DNA from: Fibrobacter succinogenes
GTDB taxonomy: Bacteria; Fibrobacterota; Fibrobacteria; Fibrobacterales; Fibrobacteraceae
Length of the DNA: 64,000 nucleotides
Direction: 5' to 3'
Assembly: GCA_902791475.1 (NCBI GenBank)
Contig: CADAWC010000013.1
Coordinates: 19,081-83,080 of the forward strand
Part shown: piece after piece, positions 8,513-17,581 of the stretch
How positions within the stretch are numbered: position 1 is the first letter of the stretch
How the letters are laid out: each line of letters opens with the position of its first letter
Notes under the pieces: model-generated
The model's input: only the letters and a program-made list of their open reading frames with translations
Database searches by the model: none
What the model was told of the DNA's origin: nothing
Translations under genes and position numbers: made by a program

Positions 8513-10822
8513 TTAATGGATAATCAAGAGCTTGCCTTTTTTAGTTTTAGACTTGCCTCGAATAATGTACTGATAGACACCCGGTGCTACGAGGTTGCCA
8601 TTATCCATTCGGCCATCCCATTCCACACGTCCACCAACGACACGGTCTCCCGAAAACGTAGCTACAAGCCTGCCACCTCTATTGTAAATGTTGACGACAG
8701 CATCTTCAGAAATGTTAAGGAAAATCACATTCTGGTGCACATACGGACGGAAGGGGTTCGGAAACACCTTAACATCTTCACGAGCATCATTTGTCATATT
8801 GCCATCGGCACTGCGCAGGTCACTTCTCGCATAGCGGGAAACGCCATTGTCATGCGCAAACCAGACAAAGCCAAGTAAAGTATCTACAGCCACATCCTGG
8901 ATTCTATCGCTAAGGAGTCCCTGGCGAGTCGTAAAGTGTGTTACAGACAATGTATCCGGATTTGTGACTCGTGGAGTCAAGCGGTAAACACCATTTGCCG
9001 CAGTCCCGACCCAAAGATTTCCACGACTATCGACGTCAATACTCGTATAGCTAGCACCTGTAAGGCCATTTGTAGAAAGCGGAGTTCTCAACGAATCCTG
9101 CTCGTGATTCCAGTAGACAAGCGACGAAGCCGTAACCATCCAGAAATAATCTGTTTTAGGTTCATAGACCAAATCCAATGGAGTTGTAGAAGGCCCGTAA
9201 TACGACTTGACATTGTCCTTAGTCGCAGAAAGTTCACCGCCAGTCCTTTTCGGAGGATCAAAGGTGATAACATCCAAGCCACCATTTGCGTCCAACGAAG
9301 TTGCATCACGAGTTCCAATATAAACAACCCACTTTCCTTCATCGTTCACGCGGGCAATCATCGGTCCAGCAATAGTTGCACTGCCAATATTCTTGGCACA
9401 TGACATATTTCCATTAAGGTCTACATAAATTAAGCTATACCCATGATTCGATCCTGACGTTGTCAAAAAGCCCTTATTATCCGGAGCCGGAGTCGAAGAG
9501 ACGGCAATTGAGTAATGGTTATCGGGATCTTCAAGGATATTATCCATGCAGTAATCTTCATTTGGATCATAGAATGTCTTTATGTATTCACCCCAATCAC
9601 CGTAATGGACATACGCAATTCCCCAGATATGATAGAACACATCTCCATCAGGGAGAACGGACAAGGTTTTCATGTCGTGGCCTAAAGCATCCGATCTGTT
9701 GCCATTGCCAAACAAAGCCTGCACAGGCTTGCTCCATTCATAACCATAATTGCGAGAAAAGTATCCTTCCTGAGAAGCGGCAAGCACTCCACCTTGTGGA
9801 AGCACCTGAAGTTCATACGCATTGCCAATCGCAAATTTTTCATATTCCGACAAAGACGAAAGCTTTTTTCCATCGTAATAGAAAACGTCATTGGGGCCAG
9901 CCAAGACGGCTCTGTTTGAAGAAAGCAACTGAACCCAACGGACTTTAGACTGCAAGTAAGGATGACGAATCGTATCCGATCCAACAATTTTTACGGAGAC
10001 TAGTTTTTCGTACAGAACCGTATCTTCCAAGGCCTTTCCACGGAGAGTGACTAGCGGAGCATCTGACGAAATCACGGAGAACGTGTCTGCAGCAACAATC
10101 GTTTCGCCATCCTTGTCCCATAGTCTCATGCCTTCAGAAGGATATGTTTTTAACTTGCCATCTTTCCAAGCTATATCCTTGACGACATACCCTTTATTAG
10201 AAGCCGATTTCACAAGGCTCCAGGAATCCTGGTTATACAGCTGAATGTCGGAAGCCAGATGTTCCCAGTCCATCTTGCGTACATAAACCGACTGATCCAG
10301 AGCCACAAATAGTGAATCCCCGCGCACCTTCATCGCAGTTATAGGAACTGCAGACAAGCTTACATCGGCAATACGCTCTATAGTAAGGATAGAGGTTAGA
10401 GTTTCGAAATTAAAGAACGAAAGGCGATCTTCAAAAGCGATGACCAAGATGGATTTTGCAATACAGACCATGCCAGGGAGAACTCGCAGATTGCTACCTG
10501 CAAAAGAACGGCTCATGAGCTGCCAGTTTCCACTCGGCGTCATCGTCGAAATAATACCATTATCCGTAACCGCAAACATTCCAAGTTCTGAATTGACCAC
10601 AGCACTTACCGCAGGTGCCGCAAGGCCATTTCTGGTCGTATACAAGTCATCTGCGTTATTCGCTCTATAACGGATTCCGCCAGCTGTCGACAAAATCAAA
10701 CCATCTCCATAAGGGATGGCCGCCCTTATCGGGAAAGGATTTGAATAATTAATCCATTGGTCCACAGCAAAAGCCGACGAGACCATGAAAAGTATACAGA
10801 TAAGCTTTGACAATATTTTCAC
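8513..10822 (-). CDS. Exported beta-propeller protein with FlgD-like C-terminal domain
   Basis: A 769-residue exported protein. Signal peptide residues 1-19 (ILFMVSSAFA). Most of the chain resembles the two-component-regulator-type propeller repeats: short blades with G-x-x-x-A/S...D-S-R-G-N-L-W-V-G-T (seen in SIDVDSRGNLWVGTAANGVYRL) and GFVWFAHDNGVSRY. The last about 85 residues (VFPNPFRPYVHQ... VEWDGRMDNGNLVAPGVYQYIIRG) are a FlgD/Ig-like domain of the sort found at the C-terminus of exported proteins in the Fibrobacteres-Bacteroidetes group, often with type IX secretion. Role unknown; 29 bp downstream of an ECF sigma factor gene that may control it. Confidence 0.75.
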   Translation of the reverse strand: MKILSKLICILFMVSSAFAVDQWINYSNPFPIRAAIPYGDGLILSTAGGIRYRANNADDLYTTRNGLAAPAVSAVVNSELGMFAVTDNGIISTMTPSGNWQLMSRSFAGSNLRVLPGMVCIAKSILVIAFEDRLSFFNFETLTSILTIERIADVSLSAVPITAMKVRGDSLFVALDQSVYVRKMDWEHLASDIQLYNQDSWSLVKSASNKGYVVKDIAWKDGKLKTYPSEGMRLWDKDGETIVAADTFSVISSDAPLVTLRGKALEDTVLYEKLVSVKIVGSDTIRHPYLQSKVRWVQLLSSNRAVLAGPNDVFYYDGKKLSSLSEYEKFAIGNAYELQVLPQGGVLAASQEGYFSRNYGYEWSKPVQALFGNGNRSDALGHDMKTLSVLPDGDVFYHIWGIAYVHYGDWGEYIKTFYDPNEDYCMDNILEDPDNHYSIAVSSTPAPDNKGFLTTSGSNHGYSLIYVDLNGNMSCAKNIGSATIAGPMIARVNDEGKWVVYIGTRDATSLDANGGLDVITFDPPKRTGGELSATKDNVKSYYGPSTTPLDLVYEPKTDYFWMVTASSLVYWNHEQDSLRTPLSTNGLTGASYTSIDVDSRGNLWVGTAANGVYRLTPRVTNPDTLSVTHFTTRQGLLSDRIQDVAVDTLLGFVWFAHDNGVSRYARSDLRSADGNMTNDAREDVKVFPNPFRPYVHQNVIFLNISEDAVVNIYNRGGRLVATFSGDRVVGGRVEWDGRMDNGNLVAPGVYQYIIRGKSKTKKGKLLIIH

Positions 10823-10851
10823 ATTCTAAAATTACAAATTTTCAAAACTTT

Positions 10852-11463
10852 TCAACCAGCATATTCAATAATTTCCCGCAAAGTGGCATCCCGACCAAAA
10901 ACCATTTTTAACAATTCCTTTTGTTTGACCATCTTTTCTTGCATTTTTTGAAACGCTCTTGCCCGGTGCCTTACAATTCCCGTTCTAGAAAGCCCAATCA
11001 AGTCACTCAATTCATCTGTAGTATAGCCAACAATCGATAACTCCACAATCATTTTTTCGAGCGGGTTCAATACCGAAATCAAGCACGAGATTTCACCTAT
11101 GATGGCACAGACACTAACATCCTCATCGGGCAGCGTACGATCCAAGTTTTCGTAGCCCATATAACGATTCTTACAGTCATACAGAATCGAAAGCGGTATT
11201 TCCCGACCCCACCCCCTCTTCCGATAGCCACTGTAATGGCAATTCAACAGAACCGTCTGAAACCACGGCAACAAATGGACACCGTTGTTCAACTCGTTCG
11301 CCTTTTGGCAAAAACGGAGCGCTACTTCCTGAAACAAGTCGTCCGCCTCGTCTTTCAAGCCGCACTTTTTCAAACACAATTTGTATATTCTGTAGGAATA
11401 TTTCTTCCAAACACTACCGACCCAATCGCGGGGTTGGTCACAAAGGAAACCCGTATATGACAT
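10852..11463 (-). CDS. ECF-type RNA polymerase sigma factor
   Basis: A 203-residue sigma-70 family protein of the extracytoplasmic-function class. Region 2 is recognisable as DEADDLFQEVALRFCQKA (about 38-55) and region 4 as LNPLEKMIVELSIVGYTTDELSDLIGLSRT..VRHRARAFQKM (about 132-176), a helix-turn-helix for the -35 element. No anti-sigma factor lies next to it. It heads a minus-strand run with an exported propeller protein, a lipoprotein and cca, and is divergent from dsbD with only 49 bp between the starts. Start ATG 11463 has a weak GGAAAT site upstream. Confidence 0.88.
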   Translation of the reverse strand: MSYTGFLCDQPRDWVGSVWKKYSYRIYKLCLKKCGLKDEADDLFQEVALRFCQKANELNNGVHLLPWFQTVLLNCHYSGYRKRGWGREIPLSILYDCKNRYMGYENLDRTLPDEDVSVCAIIGEISCLISVLNPLEKMIVELSIVGYTTDELSDLIGLSRTGIVRHRARAFQKMQEKMVKQKELLKMVFGRDATLREIIEYAG

Positions 11464-11512
11464 AAATGTTTTATTTCCAATATTTTCTACTTCTTTTAAC
11501 GGGACTTAATTT

Positions 11513-13435
11513 ATGAAAATTTTAGACAAATTTAAGGAATTTGGAAATTTTGCAAACAACCGTTTGCAAAAAACGTCATTTTGCATGCTATTGTTTGCAA
11601 CGGCCATTTTCGCGGAAGAGTTCAACATGAACAATATGCCGCCTCCCGAAGCAGGCATGAAGTATTCCGCGGGATCTCTGCAGAAAGGTTCGAGTGTTAT
11701 TGTTGAAATCGAAATTCCGGATAACTGGCATGTAAACGCAAACATTGCCGCCGATGAATTTTTGAAACCTTCGTCTATCGAAGTTTCGGCAAAGGGCATT
11801 CACTTTGGAGAGCCCAAGTGGCCCGAACCGATCAAGGAATATAGCGAAGCTTTGGATCTCGAAAATCTCGTGTTCAAAGGCCTCTTCCAAATTACGCTCC
11901 CTGTCGATAGTGTCGAAGATGATTACGATAGCTTGACGACCAAGGCGACATTCCATTACCAGGCATGTGACAATTCGATTTGCCTCGCTCCATCGCAAGT
12001 GACATTTGGACTTGGACCACTCGGGTTTACAAAGAAAAGTGCATCGCGAGATGATGCAACTGCTCCTGGAGCCAAAAGCGCTACAAGCTCTACAGGGAAA
12101 ACGGGCGGAAACGCCGCTGCAAATGCCACCGGGAATGTGATCCATGCGCCAAGCGCTGCTGGGAATACCACAGAAGGTGCCGCAGGGACGTTCATTTTGC
12201 TTTTGTCTGCACTGTTCGGAGGCTTAATTCTGAACTTGATGCCGTGTGTGCTTCCAGTGCTTTCGCTAAAGCTTTTCAGCTTGATCAAGCAGTCTCGTGA
12301 GAGCCGCAGGCGCCTGCTTATGCTAGGCGCCACGACAACCCTCGGGATACTTGTGAGTTTCTGGACGCTCGCCGGGGTTGTCGCCGCCGTCAAGGCGGGC
12401 GGCGGGAATGCAGGCTGGGGCATGCAATTTCAGAGCGCAGGATTCATCGCATTCATGGTCGTGATTCTAAGTGCCTTTGCAATGAGTTTTTTTGGAGTTT
12501 TTGAAATCTGGCTTCCCGGAAGCGCCACCACCAAGATGGACAAGGCTGGGCACAAGCAGGGCTTTTGGGGCGCATTTTTCACAGGCGCACTCCTCGTGCT
12601 TTTGAGCACTCCGTGCTCCGCACCGTTTCTCGGCACCGCGATGGGTTTTGCATTTACCGCATCGACCCCTGTGCTGTTTTTGTTTTTCACCGCAGCAGGC
12701 GTCGGGCTTGCGCTCCCCTACATGCTCGTGAGTGCGTTTCCGAAAGTCCTGAAAGTTTTTCCGAAACCGGGCGCATGGATGGTCACGCTCCAGAAAATCA
12801 TGGGCGTTCTCTTGCTCGGCACAGTCGTATGGCTCCTGTGGGTTGTGCATGAACAGGCCGGAAACGTCGGCGTAGGCATCTTCGCCGCCATTTCGCTTTT
12901 GAGCATCGCCATGAGTTTTGCGATAGGGAACATCGCCCCGCCGGGAGTCGCGTTTTTTCGCGAAGTGCTCTCCGTTGGAGGCGCCGTTGTAATCCTTGCC
13001 ATCATCTGGTTTGCATTTGCATCGCCAAAGTTCGAAGCCGAAGTCGATGCAATTTTCAAGGCTCGGTCTGTACAGCTCGTCACCGAAGATGGCTGGTACC
13101 GCTACACGCCAGAACTCATCGAAGAATTTGCGAAGTCTGGCCGTACCGTATTCATTGACGCCACCGCCGACTGGTGCCTCACTTGCAAGGCAAACGAAGC
13201 AGCCGTCCTCAACCGCGATGATTTCAAGCACGCGATGGACAGCCTGAACGTCGCCCGCGTCAAGGCAGACTGGACTCGCGAAACACCCGAAGTTACCGCA
13301 CTCCTGCGCAGCATGGGCAAATCCGGTGTCCCCGCCTATGCCATCTACCCCGCAGGCGATGCAAGTAAGCAAGTCGTACTCCCGGAACTCCTCACGACAA
13401 GCGCCATCGTAGAGAAGATTGTGTTCGAAAAATAG
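11513..13435 (+). CDS. dsbD: Thiol:disulfide interchange protein DsbD
   Basis: Carries reducing power from cytoplasmic thioredoxin across the inner membrane to periplasmic thiols. 640 residues with the full three-part architecture: N-terminal immunoglobulin-like domain with C152 and C157 (A-C-D-N-S-I-C), an Ala/Gly/Thr linker about 178-222, an eight-helix membrane domain about 225-505 with C245 (LMPCVLP) and C368 (STPCSAP), and a C-terminal thioredoxin-like domain with C555-L-T-C558. All six cysteines of the electron relay are present. Divergent from the ECF sigma factor gene and followed by a terminator at 13483. Confidence 0.94.
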   Translation: MKILDKFKEFGNFANNRLQKTSFCMLLFATAIFAEEFNMNNMPPPEAGMKYSAGSLQKGSSVIVEIEIPDNWHVNANIAADEFLKPSSIEVSAKGIHFGEPKWPEPIKEYSEALDLENLVFKGLFQITLPVDSVEDDYDSLTTKATFHYQACDNSICLAPSQVTFGLGPLGFTKKSASRDDATAPGAKSATSSTGKTGGNAAANATGNVIHAPSAAGNTTEGAAGTFILLLSALFGGLILNLMPCVLPVLSLKLFSLIKQSRESRRRLLMLGATTTLGILVSFWTLAGVVAAVKAGGGNAGWGMQFQSAGFIAFMVVILSAFAMSFFGVFEIWLPGSATTKMDKAGHKQGFWGAFFTGALLVLLSTPCSAPFLGTAMGFAFTASTPVLFLFFTAAGVGLALPYMLVSAFPKVLKVFPKPGAWMVTLQKIMGVLLLGTVVWLLWVVHEQAGNVGVGIFAAISLLSIAMSFAIGNIAPPGVAFFREVLSVGGAVVILAIIWFAFASPKFEAEVDAIFKARSVQLVTEDGWYRYTPELIEEFAKSGRTVFIDATADWCLTCKANEAAVLNRDDFKHAMDSLNVARVKADWTRETPEVTALLRSMGKSGVPAYAIYPAGDASKQVVLPELLTTSAIVEKIVFEK

Positions 13436-13482
13436 CACACTATAAAAAGTCAAAAATAGACAGTTGGAATAATTTAAGAAAA

Positions 13483-13506
13483 GCCTTCACGAACGAAGGC
13501 TTTTTT
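13483..13506 (+). terminator. Rho-independent terminator after dsbD
   Basis: Stem GCCTTC (13483-13488) / GAAGGC (13495-13500), 6-nt loop, followed by six T. Confidence 0.85.
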
Positions 13507-13532
13507 ATATTTCTTTACAAAAAGGACCCTAT

Positions 13533-13991
13533 ATGAAAAAAACATTCCTCCTCCTTGTCTCTTTCCTTCTAATTTCCTGTGCTCACACGGTCGTCCAAAA
13601 TACGACATCCAGTTCCTTTTTACCGGGATTCGGCGTTCAACCCCTCAAGATAAAGAAAATGGCTTACATTTCATATAATATCTTGGAAAAAGAGGAGTCC
13701 TGCTCCATTACCGATTTTCAAAATAAATACGTAGGCAAAATTCTTAAAAAGGATAACATTAGCATAAGAATAGACAACATCATAAACGTAAGCATGGAGC
13801 AAATAGATAAGTCAAAATCGCGCGAAACATCTTGTTTCCTCTTCTTCTGTTCCAAGGGATTTTCACAACATAAATACAAATGCCACTACGAAGGATATGG
13901 TGTTGAATACGATTTATCGGACATAGAAATAATCAACGATCCAGACCTTAAGCCTGCAGGCAATATCCCCGCAATCGAAGATGAAGAATAA
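13533..13991 (+). CDS. Small lipoprotein, unknown
   Basis: A 152-residue lipoprotein with signal MKKTFLLLVSFLLISC, lipidated Cys 16. AAAGGAC upstream is the ribosome-binding site. The mature part is Lys/Ile/Asn-rich and more AT-rich than the neighbours and contains a cysteine-rich segment (ETSCFLFFCSKGF). No family recognised. The next gene follows within 13 bp, so the two are probably one transcript started after the dsbD terminator. Confidence 0.6.
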   Translation: MKKTFLLLVSFLLISCAHTVVQNTTSSSFLPGFGVQPLKIKKMAYISYNILEKEESCSITDFQNKYVGKILKKDNISIRIDNIINVSMEQIDKSKSRETSCFLFFCSKGFSQHKYKCHYEGYGVEYDLSDIEIINDPDLKPAGNIPAIEDEE

Positions 13992-14004
13992 AAGGAATCC
14001 TACA

Positions 14005-14469
14005 ATGCCTAAATTATTCTTTTACACAATTGCAATTATTTTATTGACCTTTGGGATTTCCGAGGCACGAAATTGCACAGGCGAAGTAATCACCTTGAAA
14101 AGTGGCTGGACTCTCGTAGAAGATCCAATGTACTGCGCCCCCAAAACAAATAACACCAAGCCAAAAAAGTCCTCGCCCGCAGAATTCCTAAATTACATCG
14201 TAAAAAATCTTTGCCACGACTCTCAAAATGTTGAAGACTTTCAAAAAGGATTTCGTGACAATGAAAACAATTTAAGCATCATAGTCAAAGGACGTTGCAA
14301 TGACGGGAAAAAGCACGGCAACATTACCTTTTCTACAAATGAGGAACACTTATTCACAACAAAGTTCAGAAATGACGAAGTCGTTAAAACATCTTGTACC
14401 ATAAAAGGCGACAACACCGACTTTATGGATTGTTTCTTCTATTACATTAAAAATTACGTAGAAAAGTAA
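14005..14469 (+). CDS. Small exported Cys-containing protein, unknown
   Basis: A 154-residue exported protein; signal peptide about residues 1-20 (FYTIAIILLTFGISEA). ATG 14005 is preferred over the in-frame ATG at 13981, which lies inside the preceding gene and would put a charged stretch before the signal; AAAAGGAA precedes 14005. The mature protein has six Cys, likely disulfide-bonded, and one stretch (GRCNDGKKHGNITFS) that resembles a single MORN-like turn. Function unknown. Base composition is AT-rich compared with dsbD. Confidence 0.6.
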   Translation: MPKLFFYTIAIILLTFGISEARNCTGEVITLKSGWTLVEDPMYCAPKTNNTKPKKSSPAEFLNYIVKNLCHDSQNVEDFQKGFRDNENNLSIIVKGRCNDGKKHGNITFSTNEEHLFTTKFRNDEVVKTSCTIKGDNTDFMDCFFYYIKNYVEK

Positions 14470-14479
14470 ATACGAAAAC

Positions 14480-14504
14480 TGCCCCGCCAAAGCGGAGCAT
14501 TTTC
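14480..14504. terminator. Hairpin between convergent genes
   Basis: TGCCCCGC-CAAA-GCGGAGCA with one mismatch, followed by TTTTC on the plus strand; separates the small exported gene from the GT4 gene. Confidence 0.55.
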
Positions 14505-14541
14505 ATAAGCGATTAACAGTATTCCTACTGTTTACTTTCTA

Positions 14542-15774
14542 CTAAACGCGCTTGCCTTCACGCTTGTAGCGTTCGATGCATTCCTGATAGAAGTCGAAAG
14601 TCTGCTTGGCAATCGTCTTCCAGCTGAACACGTCAATAGCGCGCTTGCGGCTGACTTCGCCCATCTTCTTTGCAAGTTCCGGATTCTCAAGAATCTTGTT
14701 AAGCTTGTTTGCAAAGTCCGTCTGGAAAGCCTTCGGATCAGCAGGTTCAAAGATCTTTTCGGAAACTGGCTTGAGCGGCACGAGGAAACCCGTTTCGCCA
14801 TCGACGATGATTTCCGGAATGCCACCGACAGCGGAGCCAACAACCGGCGTTCCACAGCTCATGGCTTCGAGATTGATGATACCGAACGGTTCATAAAGCG
14901 ACGGCGTTGCAAACACAGTTGCGTGGCTATAGAGCACGCGAAGTTCCGTATGCGGCACAGCGTCCTGAATCCACACGACGCCATCGCGCGTCTTCTGGAC
15001 TTCTTCAATCAGGTGCTTGCATTCGTCGGCAAGTTCCTGCGTGTCGGGAGCCCCTGCGCAAAGCACCACCTGGGCGTTCTTGTCGATTTGCGGGATAGCC
15101 TGAATGAGCTGGCTAATGCCCTTCTGGCGCGTAATGCGGCCCACAAAGAGCACGAACGGACGCTTCGAATCCACGCCCCACTTCTTCAAGATTTCTTCGT
15201 CGAATGTCGGCTTGTAAAAGTCCGGATCAATACCATTGTAGATAACCTTCACACGATCTTCCGGCACGCCGTAAAGCTTCATCACATCGCGCTTCATGCC
15301 CTCGCTCACTGCAATCACGCCGTCTGCGGCTTCGTAAGCGGTGCGTTCAATCCAGCAGCTCATGTTATAGCCGCCGTCACCGAGCTGTTCCGCTTTCCAC
15401 GGACGGTGCGGTTCGAGCGAGTGCGTTGTCAAAATAAGCGGGCACTGCAAAAGGCGACTTGCGACCACGCCACCGAAATGGCTGTACCACGTATGGCAAT
15501 GAATCACATCGATATCCTTGAGTGAGGACATCCACTGCAAATTAATATCAAGCGGCTTCAAGATTTTCTTGAAACGTTCATCAGCCGGATTATGTTCTAG
15601 CTTCTGGCTAAAACCAATGGCTCGGATATTGTCTGCATCGTCATTCTGCGCACCAAAGCAACGTGCTTCGATGTGGCAGAGCTTGGAAAGTTCTTGGCTC
15701 AGGAACTTGACGTGGATACCTGCACCGCCATAGATTTCTGGCGGAAATTCATTAGTAAGGATAGCAGCATTCAT
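14542..15774 (-). CDS. GT4 glycosyltransferase, glycogen-synthase-like
   Basis: A 410-residue GT-B fold enzyme of family GT4. It starts with MNAAILTNEFPPEIYGGAGIHV, the nucleotide-sugar enzyme start typical of the actinobacterial-type glycogen synthase/GlgM group, has the HCHTWYSHFGG and VIAVSEGMKRD segments, and the C-terminal donor-site motif YEPFGIINLEAMSCGTPVV with the E-x7-E pair. It probably extends alpha-1,4-glucan or makes maltose 1-phosphate for storage glycogen from ADP- or UDP-glucose; glycogen storage is known in Fibrobacter. Monocistronic, with a GTGGTTAG repeat just upstream of the start. Confidence 0.85.
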   Translation of the reverse strand: MNAAILTNEFPPEIYGGAGIHVKFLSQELSKLCHIEARCFGAQNDDADNIRAIGFSQKLEHNPADERFKKILKPLDINLQWMSSLKDIDVIHCHTWYSHFGGVVASRLLQCPLILTTHSLEPHRPWKAEQLGDGGYNMSCWIERTAYEAADGVIAVSEGMKRDVMKLYGVPEDRVKVIYNGIDPDFYKPTFDEEILKKWGVDSKRPFVLFVGRITRQKGISQLIQAIPQIDKNAQVVLCAGAPDTQELADECKHLIEEVQKTRDGVVWIQDAVPHTELRVLYSHATVFATPSLYEPFGIINLEAMSCGTPVVGSAVGGIPEIIVDGETGFLVPLKPVSEKIFEPADPKAFQTDFANKLNKILENPELAKKMGEVSRKRAIDVFSWKTIAKQTFDFYQECIERYKREGKRV

Positions 15775-15783
15775 AGAACAAAC

Positions 15784-15815
15784 CGTGGTTAGTGGTTAGC
15801 AAACAGTGGTTGGGG
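15784..15815. repeat. GTGGTTAG repeat upstream of a gene start
   Basis: GTGGTTAGTGGTTAGCAAACAGTGGTTGG about 10 bp before the ATG of the GT4 gene. A related block precedes the gene starting at 29300. Confidence 0.65.
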
Positions 15816-15849
15816 AAAATACCCGCAAACTGTTCTCGTGAATAATTAT

Positions 15850-15882
15850 AAAAAAAACACCTCGACCATGAAGATCGAGGCG
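15850..15882 (-). terminator. Terminator of the first serine-rich hydrolase gene
   Basis: Stem CACCTCGA (15858-15865) / TCGAGGCG (15875-15882), seven A on the plus strand at 15851-15857 giving the T run on the minus strand. A sequence-related hairpin ends the paralogous gene at 17521-17545. Confidence 0.8.
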
Positions 15883-15907
15883 CTTGGTGTTTGGAGTGTT
15901 TAAGAGA

Positions 15908-17215
15908 TTAGAAGTTCTTGCACTGGCCCTTCCAATTGCCGCGTTCGCCAACAATCGGGCCGTTGATGTACTTGCCACTAGAGCCAACGAAATCAGCCTT
16001 GCGGTTGTCTTCGCCACCGAGGTGCCAACGCATCCATGCAACCGTTGCAGCCATGCCGCCCCACGGACCAGAACCATGGCCCCAGCCACATTCGCCCTGC
16101 TGGCATTCATTGCCCTGACCGCCCGTCATCTTGATGAGGCATGCCGGAGCCTTGACGCCCCGGTTGTTATAGTCAGCTTCGGCGTTCGGGCGTTCCATGC
16201 CGCCTTCGCCATAAACAATACCGATAGTCTTGCTTTTAGAAACCTGAGACATAGCCGTATGTCCGAGGTCACCACTATTGTTGAGCATGGCGGTAATCAC
16301 GCGATCGTCCTTGATGAGGGCCTGTTCAGATTCGAGACCGCCCATGGAGTGACCGGAGCAACCGACCTTCGTCATATCAAGCTTCTGGTACAGAGGATCA
16401 TTCGGATCCTTGTTCTTCTTTTCGAGCCAGTTGAGGGCCGGAATTGCCTGGGTTGCGTTACCCGGAGATTCACGGAGTGCTATCACGACAAAGCCGTGAG
16501 AAGCGAGACGACGGATAATACCACCGTATGCACCCGGTTCCGTGCCGCCACCCGGACCCCACACGACAACAGCGTGCTTCTGGTCGTTAGAAAGCTGTTC
16601 CGGATAAGCAAGGATTCCACCGCCATCGTGACCGGTGCGTTCAATGTACTTGACCTTCAACTGGTCCTTCGTCTCGTCCGTGCCTTCGGCAAGGAAAACA
16701 CCCTTCGGCTTAGCTGCTTCGCTGGAGCTCGATTCCACCTTTTCTTCGGAGCTGGAGGAGCTTACAGCAGGAGCACTCACCGAGCTGGAACTTACAGCCG
16801 GTGCGGTAGCAGAGCTCGATGCCGGAGCGTCACCGCAGGCGTTCGGCAAGCTAGAAGCCAAGCACTTGTCATCAGAACTAGAGCTTGCGGCAACATCTGC
16901 AGAAGATTCTGCGCCCGGAGCAGCTGCGCTGCTGGATCCTGCCTGCGGCCCAACATCCGCACTAGAACCCGGAACAGAATCGCTGGAGCCAGCTTCAACA
17001 GTTGTACCAGAAGTCGGCTGAGCGGCATCAGAGCTAGAAATTTCTGTGCCAGCAGTACCCTGAGAGTCAGAGCTCGTGCCCGGCTGAACTTCTCCGGCAG
17101 AGCTAGACGACAAGCTGGCAGTATAATCGCTAATTGCAGACGTGGCATCGTCACCGCAATTCAGGAAGACCAAAGAACTGGCCAACACCACCGTTTTTAA
17201 GAGTTTAGATTTCAT
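15908..17215 (-). CDS. Serine-rich lipoprotein alpha/beta hydrolase (paralog 1)
   Basis: A 435-residue exported enzyme. The N-terminus (ending F-L-N-C, Cys 20) looks like a lipoprotein signal with Asn before Cys. Residues 21-170 are a low-complexity Ser/Ala/Thr linker containing CLASSLPNACGDAP (118-131), which is also in the neighbour. The catalytic domain (171-435) is an alpha/beta hydrolase of the chlorophyllase / cutinase-like / dienelactone hydrolase type: oxyanion region WGPGGGTEPGAYGG, nucleophile Ser290 in G-H-S-M-G-G, likely His380 in W-G-H-G-S-G. Predicted to be an esterase acting outside the cell, perhaps on acyl groups of plant cell wall; the substrate is inference. Start supported by AGGAGA. 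Confidence 0.85.
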   Translation of the reverse strand: MKSKLLKTVVLASSLVFLNCGDDATSAISDYTASLSSSSAGEVQPGTSSDSQGTAGTEISSSDAAQPTSGTTVEAGSSDSVPGSSADVGPQAGSSSAAAPGAESSADVAASSSSDDKCLASSLPNACGDAPASSSATAPAVSSSSVSAPAVSSSSSEEKVESSSSEAAKPKGVFLAEGTDETKDQLKVKYIERTGHDGGGILAYPEQLSNDQKHAVVVWGPGGGTEPGAYGGIIRRLASHGFVVIALRESPGNATQAIPALNWLEKKNKDPNDPLYQKLDMTKVGCSGHSMGGLESEQALIKDDRVITAMLNNSGDLGHTAMSQVSKSKTIGIVYGEGGMERPNAEADYNNRGVKAPACLIKMTGGQGNECQQGECGWGHGSGPWGGMAATVAWMRWHLGGEDNRKADFVGSSGKYINGPIVGERGNWKGQCKNF

Positions 17216-17365
17216 TTTGTTCTCCTATTTTTCCCATAACCTGTATAGAAAGTACCTTATAATTTTGCGGATTTTCCACGTTTCGAATAAAGTCTCGTGG
17301 ATAAAAAATCCAAAGTGCATAAACTCAGTCTATAAGAAAACGCAGTCGTAATTCAAGACGTGTAA

Positions 17366-17508
17366 GGAGATGCCCGCCTGCGCGGGCATGACCTTCAAAC
17401 TTGTTCGGAATCCCGTTGTAAATTGGGAGATGCCCGCCTGCGCGGGCATGACAGCAAAATTCGCGCTTGCCGATACAATAGATAACCGAGAAACCCGCGG
17501 GCATGACA
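17366..17508. repeat. Three REP-like palindromes between paralogous genes
   Basis: GGAGATGCCCGCCTGCGCGGGCATGAC occurs at 17366-17392 and again, identical over the core, at 17426-17452; a half copy (CCCGCGGGCATGAC) ends at 17508. The rest of the 366-bp gap (17216-17581) holds the promoter of the first paralog and the terminator of the second, and no gene. Confidence 0.85.
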
Positions 17509-17514
17509 CTATAA

Positions 17515-17545
17515 AGAAAACGCCTCGATCGTAATGACCGAGACG
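17515..17545 (-). terminator. Terminator of the second serine-rich hydrolase gene
   Basis: CGCCTCGATCGT / ACCGAGACG stem at 17521-17545 followed on the minus strand by TTTTC. Its sequence resembles the hairpin at 15858-15882, as if duplicated with the gene. Confidence 0.75.
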
Positions 17546-17581
17546 CTTGGTTGTTGGAGTGTGGAAATGATTATGAATGGA

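Noticed and set aside
16000..17200. Serine-rich linker considered as frameshifted coding sequence
   Set aside because: The same style of linker occurs in the paralog and in the FISUMP lipoprotein; the frame is open from signal peptide to catalytic domain.
17366..17452. Two identical palindromes considered as a CRISPR array
   Set aside because: Only two full units, self-complementary, spacer of 33 bp not followed by further units, no cas genes, and copies scattered elsewhere.
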